DNA of 64,000 bases from positions 23,202 through 87,201 of the forward strand of contig JAFZQI010000014.1 in the NCBI GenBank assembly GCA_017620475.1, in the 5' to 3' direction. Below, piece by piece: positions 28,168 to 38,182 of this stretch. Made by a program: the position numbers and the translations under genes. Source of the DNA: Clostridiales bacterium. Lineage in GTDB: Bacteria > Bacillota > Clostridia > Saccharofermentanales > Saccharofermentanaceae. Positions within the stretch are counted from its first letter, which is position 1. Each line of letters starts with the position of its first letter. The notes under the pieces were generated by a model. The model ran no database searches, was not told where the DNA came from, and saw nothing but the letters and a program-made list of their open reading frames with translations.

Positions 28168-29352
28168 CTAGTCGTCAAAATGTCCTGCATACCAGATCGC
28201 ACCCATGCCGACTCCCTGCTTATAGAGTTCCTGCACGATCGGAATCGAGCCGGCGCATCGGATATCGATACTTCCCTTCTTCCCCCGGCAGAATACCCAG
28301 ATCTCATCCGGCGAGAGATTCTCAATGATGTACGGATTATGTGTAGTAAACATGATCTGGCAGTGCGGATTCAGGATCGTGAAATTCCTCATCTGGCTTC
28401 CCAGTTCATCCACCATATCATGGTAAAGCCCTTCATCCGGCGCCTCGATCAGAAGAAGCGGACGGGGTGAAGGATCCGACAGAAGCAGAAGGAAAAGGGC
28501 AAGGATATCCGGCTTTTTGAAAAAGTCGAGCACATCTTTTTCTTCTTTTCCGCGAAGTCCCGGAATCACTTCCAGCATTCGCGCCACGAGCTGCTTGTAC
28601 TCTCCCGGACGTTCCTGCTTCATGTAAAGAAGTACATTTCTAGCATTCGTCCCGTCGCTGTTCAGGTGCTTATGTCCGCCCGGCGCCACATCTTCCGGCA
28701 AAGACCGGGCATGCTCGCGGGAGAATCTCACGAAGAACCATCCGCAGATCTCACGATAGGTGCAGTTGGTGAAATAGAACTGTTTCATTGAACCATAAGC
28801 ATGCAGGGCCGATGTCTGCGGATCGTTCATCTCACCCTCCATCGGCTCGCCCTTCATAAGGATCGTGCCTTTGCCTTTTTCAAAGTGCAATATCTCCTTG
28901 GGCTCTTCCATATCCGCACGCCACAGCCGCAGGATCTCCTCTTCAAAGTGGGGTTTCCCGTGCTGATTGGCCGCCAGGACAAGCTCATACTCGCAGTATG
29001 TTTTCTCTTTGGTTTCCGGATGGATAAACAGGAAGCAGATCGTGGCACGGATCGGTTTTTCCGGATCGAGGACCAGGTTGGCAAAGCCGGCCCTTCCCGA
29101 TTCCGTAGAAGCATACGCCGGTCCCGAGATCACCGTGCTCTGCACGAAGGAAAGAAACGAGAAAAACATCGTCTTTCCGGTGTGGTTTCTTCCGATCAGG
29201 GCTTCCATGCCGTTAAGGGGATGCGGGATCTCCATTCCCGCCTCATAAGCAAGAGATGACTGCTCCGGTGCCCTGCGGATATCATCCAGAAGTGCACCTA
29301 AACAGTCATCTTCAAATAGTCCGAAGTTCTGTATATGAACGCCTATCAACAT
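28168..29352 (-). CDS. AAA_21/OLD-like ATPase
   Basis: 394 residues. It opens LIGVHIQNFGLFEDD, the ABC-type first strand, then Walker A ALIGRNHTGKTMFF, a long insert, and Walker B RPLLLIEAPDEGLYHD, followed by a histidine switch in QIMFTTHNPYIIENL. This is the pattern of single-chain SMC/RecF-like ATPases (AAA_21, DUF3696 relatives) that sense infection in defence pairs such as PARIS and AbiL. No nuclease domain is attached; the adjacent DUF4276-like gene may supply it. The ATG at 29352 follows GGAG. It stands 71 bp after the coiled-coil gene, with no clear promoter of its own, so it is probably carried on the ftsZ-coaD transcript. Confidence 0.78.
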   Translation of the reverse strand: MLIGVHIQNFGLFEDDCLGALLDDIRRAPEQSSLAYEAGMEIPHPLNGMEALIGRNHTGKTMFFSFLSFVQSTVISGPAYASTESGRAGFANLVLDPEKPIRATICFLFIHPETKEKTYCEYELVLAANQHGKPHFEEEILRLWRADMEEPKEILHFEKGKGTILMKGEPMEGEMNDPQTSALHAYGSMKQFYFTNCTYREICGWFFVRFSREHARSLPEDVAPGGHKHLNSDGTNARNVLLYMKQERPGEYKQLVARMLEVIPGLRGKEEKDVLDFFKKPDILALFLLLLSDPSPRPLLLIEAPDEGLYHDMVDELGSQMRNFTILNPHCQIMFTTHNPYIIENLSPDEIWVFCRGKKGSIDIRCAGSIPIVQELYKQGVGMGAIWYAGHFDD

Positions 29353-29432
29353 ATGCTCCACACCCTCGACTTTCTATTAAGGCGCTATTCTCATGGAACA
29401 TATCAAGGTATTCCAGGAAAGAAGAGCTACTA

Positions 29433-29900
29433 TTATTTTAACTCTTTCTTGTCCTTTTGGATACGTACAAGAATGTCCGTCAGCTCATTTTCAAGATCAG
29501 TGAGCTTTCTTCTTGCATAATCGATGGAACGGGTGTAGATATCTTCCGCCTGCTGATTCGCCTCGGTCAGGATCTTCTCACGCTGCTCCTTCGCCAGGAT
29601 CGTCACCTGATGTTCATCTACCATGATCGCCTGACGCTGCTCGGATTCACGAAGGATACTCTCCGCCTTCTGTCTGGCAGAAGCCACGACCTGACGCTGC
29701 TGATCGACGATCCACTTAGCCTGCTGTACTTCCGACGGGAAACTCGCCCGGATCTGCTTGATCCAATACAGCGCATCCGCACGATCCACCAGGCAGTTAT
29801 CGGAGAAAGGCACTCCCTTGGCCTGCTCGATGGTCGCCTGCAATTGATCCAGCAGTTCGTAAAGATCCTTATCTGTTGCTCTCACATTTCCATCCGGCAT
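29433..29900 (-). CDS. coiled-coil protein of unknown function
   Basis: 155 residues, mostly one long charged coiled coil (from about residue 55 to the end) with Gln/Arg/Glu/Ala heptads resembling DivIVA or ATP-synthase b-subunit stalks. There is no membrane segment or motif. It is 14 bp downstream of coaD, the position in which many Clostridia have a short coiled-coil protein often labelled an ATPase stalk homologue. A structural role is a guess. Confidence 0.65.
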   Translation of the reverse strand: MPDGNVRATDKDLYELLDQLQATIEQAKGVPFSDNCLVDRADALYWIKQIRASFPSEVQQAKWIVDQQRQVVASARQKAESILRESEQRQAIMVDEHQVTILAKEQREKILTEANQQAEDIYTRSIDYARRKLTDLENELTDILVRIQKDKKELK

Positions 29901-29914
29901 ATGAAAAACCTCCC

Positions 29915-30412
29915 TTATGACTTACTTTCCTTATTGGAAAGCAGTTTTTGATGTACCATTTCCTCCACGGCCGGAACGACCATTCTGGATATATCTCCGC
30001 CGTAGTAAGCCACTTCCTTGATGATCGACGAACTGGTAAACGCCAGATCCGCCCGACAAGGAAGGAAAACCACCTGATATTTCGGAAGCAGCAATGTGTT
30101 CGCCGCATTCATCTCCGCCTCATACCGGAAATCCGACTCGCTCCGAAGGCCACGTACAACGGCAGAAGCGCCCAGCTCCTGATAAAGATCCACCAGAAGC
30201 GTCTCTCTGGAGATGACTTCGATATTGGGAACATCCGCAAGACAGATCCGTGCCATCTCCACCCGTTCTTCCACAGTAAACAAAGAGGTCTTGGAGCGGT
30301 TGATCATGACCGCGACCACCAGTTTATCACAAAGGTTAGAAGCGCGCTTGGCAATGTCCAGGTGTCCCAGCGAGAACGGGTCAAAACTACCTGGAAAAAT
30401 GAATGTTTTCAC
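29915..30412 (-). CDS. coaD: phosphopantetheine adenylyltransferase
   Basis: 165 residues. FPGSFDPFSLGHLDIAKRA holds the nucleotidyl-transferase GxFDPxxxGH motif; VVRGLRSESDFRYE and the tail FTSSSIIKEVAYYGGDI follow as in CoaD. It makes dephospho-CoA from 4'-phosphopantetheine and ATP. I place the start at the GTG at 30412 because AGGAGA lies about seven bases above; the ATG five codons up would sit on that site. It follows rsmD, the conserved Firmicute pairing. Confidence 0.96.
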   Translation of the reverse strand: MKTFIFPGSFDPFSLGHLDIAKRASNLCDKLVVAVMINRSKTSLFTVEERVEMARICLADVPNIEVISRETLLVDLYQELGASAVVRGLRSESDFRYEAEMNAANTLLLPKYQVVFLPCRADLAFTSSSIIKEVAYYGGDISRMVVPAVEEMVHQKLLSNKESKS

Positions 30413-30441
30413 GGTATCTCTCCTCATTGCGCATAGTTTTC

Positions 30442-30999
30442 TTATTCTACAAAGAATGTTATCAAAGTTGAGCCGTACTTACAACTCTTTATACATGTCA
30501 TATTGGTTACATTCTCTTGTATCGATGTATTGGCATCCGACTCCACGATGAAAAGCCCGTCCTTCCTAAGAAGTCCGTATTCTCCGATCAGCTGCGATGC
30601 CTTCCCCGCATACTGGGCCGCCATAGCATAAGGCGGGTCCATGAAGATGATGTCAAAGCTCTCCTTCTCCTTACCAAGAAGCTTCAGCCCTTCGGCAAAC
30701 GGCATCTTCAGCACTCTGGCCGACTCTTCCAGATGCGTTTTTTCTAAGTTTTTCCGGATCACCCGGATGCTTGGGGAGGCCTGATCGATCAGCACCGCCC
30801 GTTCCGCTCCGCGGCTCAGAGCTTCAATGCCCATCTGTCCGGTTCCCGAGAATACATCCAGAAAAGCACTATCCGGCACATGCATTTGTATGCTGGAGAA
30901 CAGCGCCTCCTTGACTTTATCCGTTGTAGGACGCGTTGCTTCCCCTTTAGGCGCTTCCAGTATGGTTCCGCGGCACTTTCCTGCCACCACTCTCGGCAT
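30442..30999 (-). CDS. rsmD: 16S rRNA (guanine966-N2)-methyltransferase
   Basis: 185 residues. MPRVVAGKCRGTILEAPKG is the standard RsmD opening, FLDVFSGTGQMGIEALSRGA the SAM-binding loop, and FMDPPYAMAAQY carries the DPPY active site of N2-guanine methylases. It modifies 16S rRNA in 30S subunits. It lies between recG and coaD, as in many Clostridia. Confidence 0.95.
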   Translation of the reverse strand: MPRVVAGKCRGTILEAPKGEATRPTTDKVKEALFSSIQMHVPDSAFLDVFSGTGQMGIEALSRGAERAVLIDQASPSIRVIRKNLEKTHLEESARVLKMPFAEGLKLLGKEKESFDIIFMDPPYAMAAQYAGKASQLIGEYGLLRKDGLFIVESDANTSIQENVTNMTCIKSCKYGSTLITFFVE

Positions 31000-31011
31000 C
31001 TTTCTTCCTCC

Positions 31012-33135
31012 TTATAAGCTCGGCTTCTGCCAGGCATCCCCGAAATGATTATGGAACGCCTCGAGCATCTTTTGGGCCTCCGGGCTCTGAAGCTTCGGGT
31101 CCTCTTCTATCATCTTGTCCAGTGCTTTTTCAATAGGATCCAGGCATCCGGCATCCCGATAAAGATTCGCCATCTTTAATTGCGGAATACCATGCTGCTT
31201 CGTTCCGAAGAAATCTCCGGTTCCGCGAAGGAGCATATCCTTCTCCGCAAGACGGAAACCATCTGTGGTGGTGCACATCATGTCGATTCTTTCCTGCGCG
31301 ACCCCTTCGTATTTATCCGTTTCAAAAATACAGGCCGAAGGCAGATTACCGCGCCCGATACGTCCGCGGAGCTGATGCAAAGTCGAAAGGCCGAATCTCT
31401 CCGCATTTCTTATAATCATCAGCGTGGCATTCGGATTATCCACTCCGACTTCGATGACGGTCGTGGATACCAGCACATCGATCTTTCCTTCGCTGAAATC
31501 CTTCATGACCTGCTCCTTCTCCGCAGCTTTCATCTTACCGTGAAGTAGTCCGACCTGCATATCCGAAAGCGCCCCCTCTTTCAGGGATTCATAGTACTGT
31601 ACCGCCGACTCCAGATCGGCTTTCATCCGAAGTGCCAGCGTTCCTTCTTCATCTTCGTAGGCATCTTCCTGGAGCTCATCGATCATCGGGCAGACGATAT
31701 ACGCCTGATGTCCCTTTTCCACTTCGCTTCGGATCGTTGCGATCACACGTCCGTCTTCCGAAGACGACGTACGGAAAGTCTTGATGGGAATACGCCCCTT
31801 CGGCATACTATGGATCACCGAAACATCCATATCGCCGAAGATCACAAGGCCCAGCGTACGGGGGATCGGAGTGGCGGACATGACCAGGGTATGGATTCCG
31901 TGACGGCTTCTTTCTTCCGTAGCTGCACGCTGTTTTACACCGAAACGGTGCTGCTCGTCCGTCACCATCAGAGCCAGGTTCGGAAGGACATTCTTCTCCG
32001 ACAGAACGGCATGTGTACCGACCAGGATCTTCGTATTTCCGGAAAGAAGGCTCTTTCTAATTTCTGTTTTCTTCTTGGCCGTTGTACTTCCCAGCATGAG
32101 TTCCACGCCGATATCCCGATCTTTCAGGAATTTACGGAATGTCTCGAAGTGCTGGGATGCCAGGATGGCCGTCGGCGCCATAAAGACCGACTGATATCCG
32201 GCAAGGGCACAGGCCACCATACTAAGGAAAGCGACTACCGTCTTACCTGAACCTACATCTCCCTGCACCAGGCGGTTCATCGGGTGATTATCGGAGATAT
32301 CCCTAAGGATCTCCCTTGTCACTTTAAGCTGATCCTCCGTCAGCTGGAAAGGAAGTCCGTGAATGATCGTCTGGAACTGTTCCATCGCCTCTTTATCCGC
32401 CCGGATCGGAAAGGATGCCCGAAAATCTTTCTGTTCCAGTTTATAAACGCTTAACGCCCCGCGAAGAAGGAAAAGCTCTTCGAACACCAGATACTTCCTG
32501 GCGATCTCGATCTCCTCCATGGACTTCGGCTGATGGATCTTCTCATAGGCATACTGGATGGAGCACAGTTTCTGTTCTTTCCGGAAGAACAGCGGCAGCA
32601 CCTCCGAAAGAAGTGGAAGCGCACGTTCCAGCGCCACCTGAACGATGGCCCGGATATGTCCCTGTTTCAGTCCCGAAGTCAGCGGATAGATGGGCTGGAT
32701 CAGTGATGAATCTTCTCCTGTCTGCTGGCGCTGATTAAATACCGGGTTTACGACCTGAAAGTGAAAGCCGTCCCGTGTGACCTTCCCGTGAAAGAAGAAT
32801 TCCTCGCCCGCTTTAAGCTTATCCGCCACATATGGCTGATTGAACCACACCGCCTGAATGCTGCAGGAACCGTCCGATAATGTGGCAAACACCGTAGTCC
32901 TTCCCCGGTTTCTGGACACTCTCGGATCGGCAACGATTTTGGCGATGAAAGACTGCTCTTTATCATGCACCAGATGGAAAAGCGGAACACACTCTGACCA
33001 GTCCTCGTACCGTCTCGGAAAAAAAGTCAGAAGATCATATACCCGGTATATCCCGAGTTTTTCCAGCAGTTTGGCACGTTTCTCGCCCACCTTTGGAAGA
33101 AACTGTACAGATGTTTCCAGAGTGATGGCTGCCAT
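31012..33135 (-). CDS. recG: ATP-dependent DNA helicase RecG
   Basis: 707 residues from the ATG at 33135, which has AAGGTG five bases upstream; a longer frame would run 50 bp into nth. An N-terminal wedge OB domain (about 60-160) is followed by a superfamily 2 helicase core: LVQGDVGSGKTVVAFL (Walker A), VTDEQHRFGVKQR (DEQH box), MSATPIPRTL, and QLRGRIGRGNLPSAC (motif VI). RecG regresses stalled forks and branch-migrates Holliday junctions. One base separates it from nth. Confidence 0.97.
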   Translation of the reverse strand: MAAITLETSVQFLPKVGEKRAKLLEKLGIYRVYDLLTFFPRRYEDWSECVPLFHLVHDKEQSFIAKIVADPRVSRNRGRTTVFATLSDGSCSIQAVWFNQPYVADKLKAGEEFFFHGKVTRDGFHFQVVNPVFNQRQQTGEDSSLIQPIYPLTSGLKQGHIRAIVQVALERALPLLSEVLPLFFRKEQKLCSIQYAYEKIHQPKSMEEIEIARKYLVFEELFLLRGALSVYKLEQKDFRASFPIRADKEAMEQFQTIIHGLPFQLTEDQLKVTREILRDISDNHPMNRLVQGDVGSGKTVVAFLSMVACALAGYQSVFMAPTAILASQHFETFRKFLKDRDIGVELMLGSTTAKKKTEIRKSLLSGNTKILVGTHAVLSEKNVLPNLALMVTDEQHRFGVKQRAATEERSRHGIHTLVMSATPIPRTLGLVIFGDMDVSVIHSMPKGRIPIKTFRTSSSEDGRVIATIRSEVEKGHQAYIVCPMIDELQEDAYEDEEGTLALRMKADLESAVQYYESLKEGALSDMQVGLLHGKMKAAEKEQVMKDFSEGKIDVLVSTTVIEVGVDNPNATLMIIRNAERFGLSTLHQLRGRIGRGNLPSACIFETDKYEGVAQERIDMMCTTTDGFRLAEKDMLLRGTGDFFGTKQHGIPQLKMANLYRDAGCLDPIEKALDKMIEEDPKLQSPEAQKMLEAFHNHFGDAWQKPSL

Positions 33136-33136
33136 A

Positions 33137-33775
33137 TCACACCTTCTTACCGCAGGAAGGACAAATGTCAGAAAGCCCGCACGAAGCACATTTCGGGCTC
33201 CGTGCCGTGCATACCGCCCGTCCGTGATCCACCATCCGGTGTCCGAAAGGCGCCCACTCTTCTTCGGGCAGGACTTTCATCAGTTCCTTCTCGATCACAG
33301 CAGGATTTTTACTCGAACTTAGTCCCAGACGCCCGGATACACGCATACAGTGCGTATCCACCACCACGGCCGGAACCCCGAACACTTCCGAGACGATCAG
33401 ATTTGCGACTTTTCGTCCCACGCCCGGAAACCTCTCCAGTTCATCCTGTGTTTGCGGCACTTCGCCTCCGAAATCATCCCGGATCATGCGGGCGATCTCA
33501 TAGAGATAACGGGATTTTGCCCGGAAGAATCCGCACGGCTTGATGATCCTTCCGATCTCTTCTTCCCCTGCCTCGAGGAAATCCGTATAGTCCGGATACT
33601 TCTCGAAAAGCACTTTCGACACTTCATTTACGCGCACATCCGTGCACTGGGCCGACAATACCGCCCGCACCACCAGATGAAACACATTCTCATCAATATC
33701 AAGTGTACACGCCGTTTGCGGATACAGCTCGTGAAGGCGGGCCAGTATCGCATCTGCGCGTTCTTTCTTTCTCAT
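33137..33775 (-). CDS. nth: endonuclease III
   Basis: 212 residues. The helix-hairpin-helix LERFPGVGRKVANLIV, the catalytic aspartate in VVVDTHCMRVSGRLG and the lysine region LSAQCTDVRVNEVSK are all present. The C-terminal iron-sulfur motif is intact: C-x6-C-x2-C-x5-C in CTARSPKCASCGLSDIC. It removes oxidised pyrimidines and nicks the abasic site. Its start overlaps the histidine kinase stop by four bases. Confidence 0.96.
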   Translation of the reverse strand: MRKKERADAILARLHELYPQTACTLDIDENVFHLVVRAVLSAQCTDVRVNEVSKVLFEKYPDYTDFLEAGEEEIGRIIKPCGFFRAKSRYLYEIARMIRDDFGGEVPQTQDELERFPGVGRKVANLIVSEVFGVPAVVVDTHCMRVSGRLGLSSSKNPAVIEKELMKVLPEEEWAPFGHRMVDHGRAVCTARSPKCASCGLSDICPSCGKKV

Positions 33776-35286
33776 TTGTTCTCCTTATGACGATAGTCTT
33801 TCAATGTATAGATGAATCTGGCGCCTCCCAGATCGTCGCTGTTTTCTGCCCAGATCTTCTCCCCGTGTGCGGTGATGATCTCACGGCAGATATAAAGGCC
33901 CAGACCGAACCCGCTCTCCGTACGGGAAGGATCCACCTTATAAAAGCTCTCGAACACGCGATCCAGTTTGTCTTCGGGAATGCCCGAACCCGAGTCCTCG
34001 ATAGATACATATACCTTTCCGTCTTCATGATTATAGGAAGTGGAGATCCCGATGATCCCGTCCACCGGCGTAAACTTCACGGCGTTGGTCAGGAGATTAT
34101 AGAACACCCGATAAAGAAGCTGCGATTCTCCGAACACCAGCATCTTGGAATCCGTATTCATTCCGAGATCCACATTCACGCTGATATTCTTGTCGTTGAG
34201 AAGATTCTCCACGTTCTGGACCGTGTCATGGATCATCTCATTGATATCGAATTCCTCCATCTTATCCGGATCGACCTGACTTAAGGAGGACGCCTCCGTC
34301 ATCGATGTGATCAGCTGCTGGATACGGCTGACCTGGGTCTGAATGATCTCCATATACTTCGGATAACTCTCCGGCGGGATCGTCCCGTCCGAGATTGCAC
34401 TGAGGAAGCCCTTGATGGAAGTCAGCGGGGTCCGAAGATCATGAGCAATACTCGAAATAAACACTTTACGGTCCGCTTCCTGACGTTCAAGACGTTCAAT
34501 CATGTTATTTACCGTCGAAACCATATTGGTGATCTCATCGGTAAGCATATATTTCAGGGCCGATTCTTTTCGAAGTTCAGGAATATCGATACGTGCGGAA
34601 AGATCGCCTTTCGTCACCTGAACCGCTGCATCCGAAAGCGCACGCAGAGGCCGGATCAGGGAACGGGCCATCAGCGAGAAGAACAGAAGCGCCATAGAAA
34701 AGGAGATCAGTATCGGCATCATCAGCGCGTTGGACAAACGCCAGAACACTTCCTCTTCCACATTGATCGTGTTAAAGAGCACCACATTGATATCTTTCTG
34801 GGATGTGGGAACAGCCACGGATACGGACACGCTTCGCGCATTGGCAAATATCCCGTTAGTTACATCCGAGGTATATACTTCGCCCTTATTCTGATAAATG
34901 TTCCGGATCCACTCTCCGCCCAGATAGACCTGATCGCCCGTCTTAAGGATATCGTCGCGGACGAAGCTCGGAACCGAAGTGGAGTACATGATCTTTCCGT
35001 CATTATGGACAAACCATACCGAACACTGTTCCGTGCGCGCAAAGGAATTCGCGAACGCCTGTATCGCCGTGTCAGAAACAGAAGAATCCTCTGACAGCGA
35101 ATCATATGCCAGCTGCAAAGATTCTGCCTGTCTTCGGATCTTCTCCTTGCTTTCCGAAATAAGAGACATTGTTGTCTGGCGGACAAAGACCATCACCAGC
35201 ACAACAAAAACAAGTATCGTTCCCACAGCGAGAGATATCGTCGCTCGAAAAAGCACGGATTGTGATTTCTTCGAAGGATCTTTCAT
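33772..35286 (-). CDS. two-component sensor histidine kinase (WalK/PhoR-like)
   Basis: 504 residues. A first membrane helix at about 12-36, an extracytoplasmic sensor of about 130 residues, and a second helix (ALMMPILISFSMALLFFSLMA) lead into a HAMP domain (IRPLRALSDAAVQVTKGDLSARI). HisKA carries the phospho-histidine in SIAHDLRTPLTSIKGF; the ATPase has N box NLLTNAVKFTP, G1 IEDSGSGIPE and G2 GFGLGLYICREI. No PAS domain is visible. It is 19 bp after the response regulator gene, its certain partner. The stimulus is unknown; the position beside ftsZ hints at cell-envelope control. Confidence 0.93.
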   Translation of the reverse strand: MKDPSKKSQSVLFRATISLAVGTILVFVVLVMVFVRQTTMSLISESKEKIRRQAESLQLAYDSLSEDSSVSDTAIQAFANSFARTEQCSVWFVHNDGKIMYSTSVPSFVRDDILKTGDQVYLGGEWIRNIYQNKGEVYTSDVTNGIFANARSVSVSVAVPTSQKDINVVLFNTINVEEEVFWRLSNALMMPILISFSMALLFFSLMARSLIRPLRALSDAAVQVTKGDLSARIDIPELRKESALKYMLTDEITNMVSTVNNMIERLERQEADRKVFISSIAHDLRTPLTSIKGFLSAISDGTIPPESYPKYMEIIQTQVSRIQQLITSMTEASSLSQVDPDKMEEFDINEMIHDTVQNVENLLNDKNISVNVDLGMNTDSKMLVFGESQLLYRVFYNLLTNAVKFTPVDGIIGISTSYNHEDGKVYVSIEDSGSGIPEDKLDRVFESFYKVDPSRTESGFGLGLYICREIITAHGEKIWAENSDDLGGARFIYTLKDYRHKENK

Positions 35287-35305
35287 ATCTCACCTTCAAG
35301 ACCGA

Positions 35306-36025
35306 TCAGGTATTATCCGTCTCGAACTTATACCCTACACCCCAAACTGTCTTGATCTGCCAGTTTGTCTTAACATTCGGTTTTTCCAGTTTCTCACGGA
35401 TACGCTTAACATGCACGTCGACCGTACGGGACTCTCCGTAGAAATCATATCCCCAGACATTCTCCAGAAGCTGTTCACGTGTGAATACACGGTTCGGGTG
35501 GGATGCCAGGAAGAAAAGAAGTTCCAGCTCCTTTGGCGGAATGTCGATCTCTTTGCCGTCTACCGTCACCACATAACGGGCCATATCGACAGTGAAACCT
35601 TCATAAGAGATCACTTCATTATTTTCTTTCGCTTCAGAAGAATCAGAAGATGCCGCATCGCGTTTCTCGGTTCTTCTCAGGATAGCTTTGACACGGGCCA
35701 GAAGCTCCTTAGGTTCGAAGGGTTTCTGAACATAGTCATCTGCTCCGAGTTCCAATCCGACGACCTTATCCAGCGTATCGGAACGGGCTGTAAGCATGAC
35801 GATCGGCACATCGGAAGTCTTGCGGATCTCACGGCAAATGTCGTAACCATCCTTGCCCGGAAGCATAAGATCCAGAACCACAAGATCCGGCTGGGAAGAC
35901 TGGAACGCTTCTAACGCCCGGTCACCGGAAAGGCAGCTGGTCACGGCAAACCCGTCTTTGTCGAAGTAAAGGCGAAGCACCTCTACAATATTGGGATCAT
36001 CATCTACCACTAATACCTTCTTCAT
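35306..36025 (-). CDS. two-component response regulator (OmpR/PhoB family)
   Basis: 239 residues. Receiver domain with acidic pair VVDDDPN, phospho-acceptor aspartate in LVVLDLMLPGKDG, threonine in MLTARSD and lysine in VQKPFEPKELLARV; C-terminal winged helix with RTVDVHVKRIREKLEKP and KTVWGVGYKFE. The linker is longer than usual, with a Ser/Asp/Glu stretch around residue 128. It is the DNA-binding partner of the kinase that follows and lies between nrdR and that kinase. Confidence 0.94.
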   Translation of the reverse strand: MKKVLVVDDDPNIVEVLRLYFDKDGFAVTSCLSGDRALEAFQSSQPDLVVLDLMLPGKDGYDICREIRKTSDVPIVMLTARSDTLDKVVGLELGADDYVQKPFEPKELLARVKAILRRTEKRDAASSDSSEAKENNEVISYEGFTVDMARYVVTVDGKEIDIPPKELELLFFLASHPNRVFTREQLLENVWGYDFYGESRTVDVHVKRIREKLEKPNVKTNWQIKTVWGVGYKFETDNT

Positions 36026-36043
36026 TCTCCATACCTCTCTCCC

Positions 36044-36496
36044 TTATTTTTTGAGCATGTCCTTGAGCTCATCCATAAACGAATTCACATCTTTGAACTG
36101 ACGGTACACAGATGCGAATCGTACATAGGCTACCTCATCGATCTCCTTCAGCTGCTGCATCACCATTTCCCCGATCTCATTAGTTGAGATCTCGCGTTTT
36201 GCTGAATTCTGGATCTGATTCTCCACATAAGCAACGATCCCCTGCAGCTGCTCACTGGAAACCGGTCTCTTCTCACAGGCCTTCATCAGACCGCCGAGAA
36301 GTTTTTCCTGATTATAGACTTCACGCGTCCCGTCTTTCTTGACCACCAGCAGCGGCAGAAGTTCTACCTTCTCATACGTGGTAAATCTCGAAGAACAGGA
36401 TAAACATTCACGCCTGCGGCGGATGGATGAACCATCCTCCGCAGGCCGCGAATCAATTACTTTATCTTCAATATGTCCGCAAAAAGGGCACTTCAT
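36044..36496 (-). CDS. nrdR: transcriptional repressor NrdR
   Basis: 150 residues. The N-terminal zinc ribbon is [17 protein letters not shown] with [12 protein letters not shown]; the rest is an ATP-cone ([24 protein letters not shown]). It represses ribonucleotide reductase genes according to dNTP/ATP levels. It is placed seven bases after ftsZ, so DNA-precursor control and division share a transcript. Confidence 0.97.
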   Translation of the reverse strand: MKCPFCGHIEDKVIDSRPAEDGSSIRRRRECLSCSSRFTTYEKVELLPLLVVKKDGTREVYNQEKLLGGLMKACEKRPVSSEQLQGIVAYVENQIQNSAKREISTNEIGEMVMQQLKEIDEVAYVRFASVYRQFKDVNSFMDELKDMLKK

Positions 36497-36503
36497 ATCC
36501 TAA

Positions 36504-37985
36504 TCACTCATCCAGATTATCGTTATCACTTAAGAACCAGGGGAGGATCCTCTTCTTCTCCGCCTTGCTCGGAGCCGGAGCTTCTACTGTCTTCGGGATC
36601 GAAACCTGGGGCTGTGTTCTCGGAGCCGGTGTCGGAACTACGTTCGGCTGCGGTCTGCCGCCCTGCTGGACGGGTGCCGGGGCCGGAGCAGGTGCCGGTG
36701 CAGCGTATGTGGGCTGCGGACGGGCTACCGGAGTTACCGGAGCAACCGGAGCCGGTTTACTCGGAGAATATACCTTGGCATCATCTACGCGGGACTGTCC
36801 TGCCGGTTCCGGATCACCAAAGAGGAACTCCGGGACTTCCGGCTTCGGAGCCGGAGCGGAAGGAACGACCGGTGCAGGAGCAGCCGGCTTCTCGTATGAA
36901 GGTGTCGCAACAGATACCGGACGGGATGTGGAAGTAGACGGAGTGCTGCTTCCGATGATCGTCGGATTCTGTTTGGAGATGATCGATGTTGCCGGACGGA
37001 ACGCCGCAGAAGCATTCTCTGTGTTATCAAATCCGGATGCGATAACGGTGATCATGATCTCGTCCTCGAGTGTCGGGTCAGTAACCGCACCAACGATGAT
37101 GTCGGCATCACCGGCAACTGCATCACGTACAACGGAAGCAGCCACATCGATCTCGTGGAGTTTCATGTTTCTGGAACCTGTGAAGTTGATGATTACGCCG
37201 CGGGCGCCTTCGATCGTTGTATCGAGGAGCGGGCTGTTGATGGCCTGCTTAACGGCGGCAGACGCTCTGCCCTCACCTGAAGCACGGCCGATACCCATAT
37301 GGCAGATACCGGCATTCGTCATGATACGGCGAACATCGGCCAGGTCGAGGTTAATAAGACCCGGAATAGCAACGAGGTCGGAAATACCGGCTACACCGAA
37401 CTTCAGAACCTGGTCAGCCATATTGAATGCATCATCGATGGATGTATCTTCATCTGTAATATCGAGGAGCTTATCGTTGGCAACTACAATGAGGGAGTCA
37501 ACATACTTCTCGATCTCGCGGATACCGCGTTCTGCGTTCATCGCACGGCGCGGGCCTTCGAAACGGAACGGACGGGTAACAACAGCAACAGTCAGGATAC
37601 CCAGTTCACGAGCGATCTGAGCGACTACCGGAGCAGCACCTGTACCTGTACCACCGCCCATACCGGCTGTGATGAACAGCATATCGGTTCCGCGGATCGC
37701 CTGAGCGATCTCATCCTTGCTCTCCTCTGCGGCTTTCTCACCTACCGTCGGGTCAGCACCGCAGCCCAATCCACGGGTGATCTTCTCACCGATCTGGATA
37801 GTGATCTGTGCCTTAGAACGAGCCAATGCCTGATGGTCAGTGTTGATAGAAATAAAATCGATGCCCTGAACGGAGCTCTCGATCATACGGTCAACCGCAT
37901 TACATCCGCCACCGCCGACACCGATTACCTTTATCGCTGCAAATGGTTCGTCGTCCATAGAGTATCCGAGTTTAAAATCTGACAT
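36504..37985 (-). CDS. ftsZ: cell division protein FtsZ
   Basis: 493 residues. The tubulin-like GTPase is standard: [33 protein letters not shown]7 loop [11 protein letters not shown]. After about residue 325 comes an unusually long, Ala/Pro-rich, disordered linker of about 145 residues, and then a short conserved tail with [11 protein letters not shown] for docking membrane partners. I take the ATG at 37985; a TTG two codons up is too close to the GGAGGA site. No ftsA lies beside it. It has its own promoter and is followed by nrdR. Confidence 0.98.
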   Translation of the reverse strand: MSDFKLGYSMDDEPFAAIKVIGVGGGGCNAVDRMIESSVQGIDFISINTDHQALARSKAQITIQIGEKITRGLGCGADPTVGEKAAEESKDEIAQAIRGTDMLFITAGMGGGTGTGAAPVVAQIARELGILTVAVVTRPFRFEGPRRAMNAERGIREIEKYVDSLIVVANDKLLDITDEDTSIDDAFNMADQVLKFGVAGISDLVAIPGLINLDLADVRRIMTNAGICHMGIGRASGEGRASAAVKQAINSPLLDTTIEGARGVIINFTGSRNMKLHEIDVAASVVRDAVAGDADIIVGAVTDPTLEDEIMITVIASGFDNTENASAAFRPATSIISKQNPTIIGSSTPSTSTSRPVSVATPSYEKPAAPAPVVPSAPAPKPEVPEFLFGDPEPAGQSRVDDAKVYSPSKPAPVAPVTPVARPQPTYAAPAPAPAPAPVQQGGRPQPNVVPTPAPRTQPQVSIPKTVEAPAPSKAEKKRILPWFLSDNDNLDE

Positions 37986-38054
37986 AACCAACTATCCTCC
38001 GTCTCGCATAGTTTATATATATATTCATTATCAGCTTCTTAGCTATCTTTTACA

Positions 38055-38083
38055 ATTCTACACTAAATGTTGTGGTCAAGCAA
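38055..38083 (-). promoter_or_regulatory. promoter for ftsZ and the genes after it
   Basis: TTGCTT (38078-38083), 17-bp spacer, TAGAAT (38055-38060) on the minus strand, in the 197-bp ftsQ-ftsZ gap. The gap also holds a weak hairpin (CGGT-AATCAA-ACCG near 38115-38130) that might end the division-cluster transcript. Confidence 0.65.
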
Positions 38084-38182
38084 TAGAGGGGAAAATTCGC
38101 ACAAAATTAGATTACGGTTTGATTACCGCAGTTTTTCAGGCATGTGTTTCTCGTGTTTCCGGACGCTAAATGTAGTATCGGG

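Noticed and set aside
38110..38135. Terminator between ftsQ and ftsZ
   Set aside because: The stem has only about four pairs (CGGT/ACCG) and the T-run is interrupted. I mention it in the ftsZ promoter entry but do not call it.
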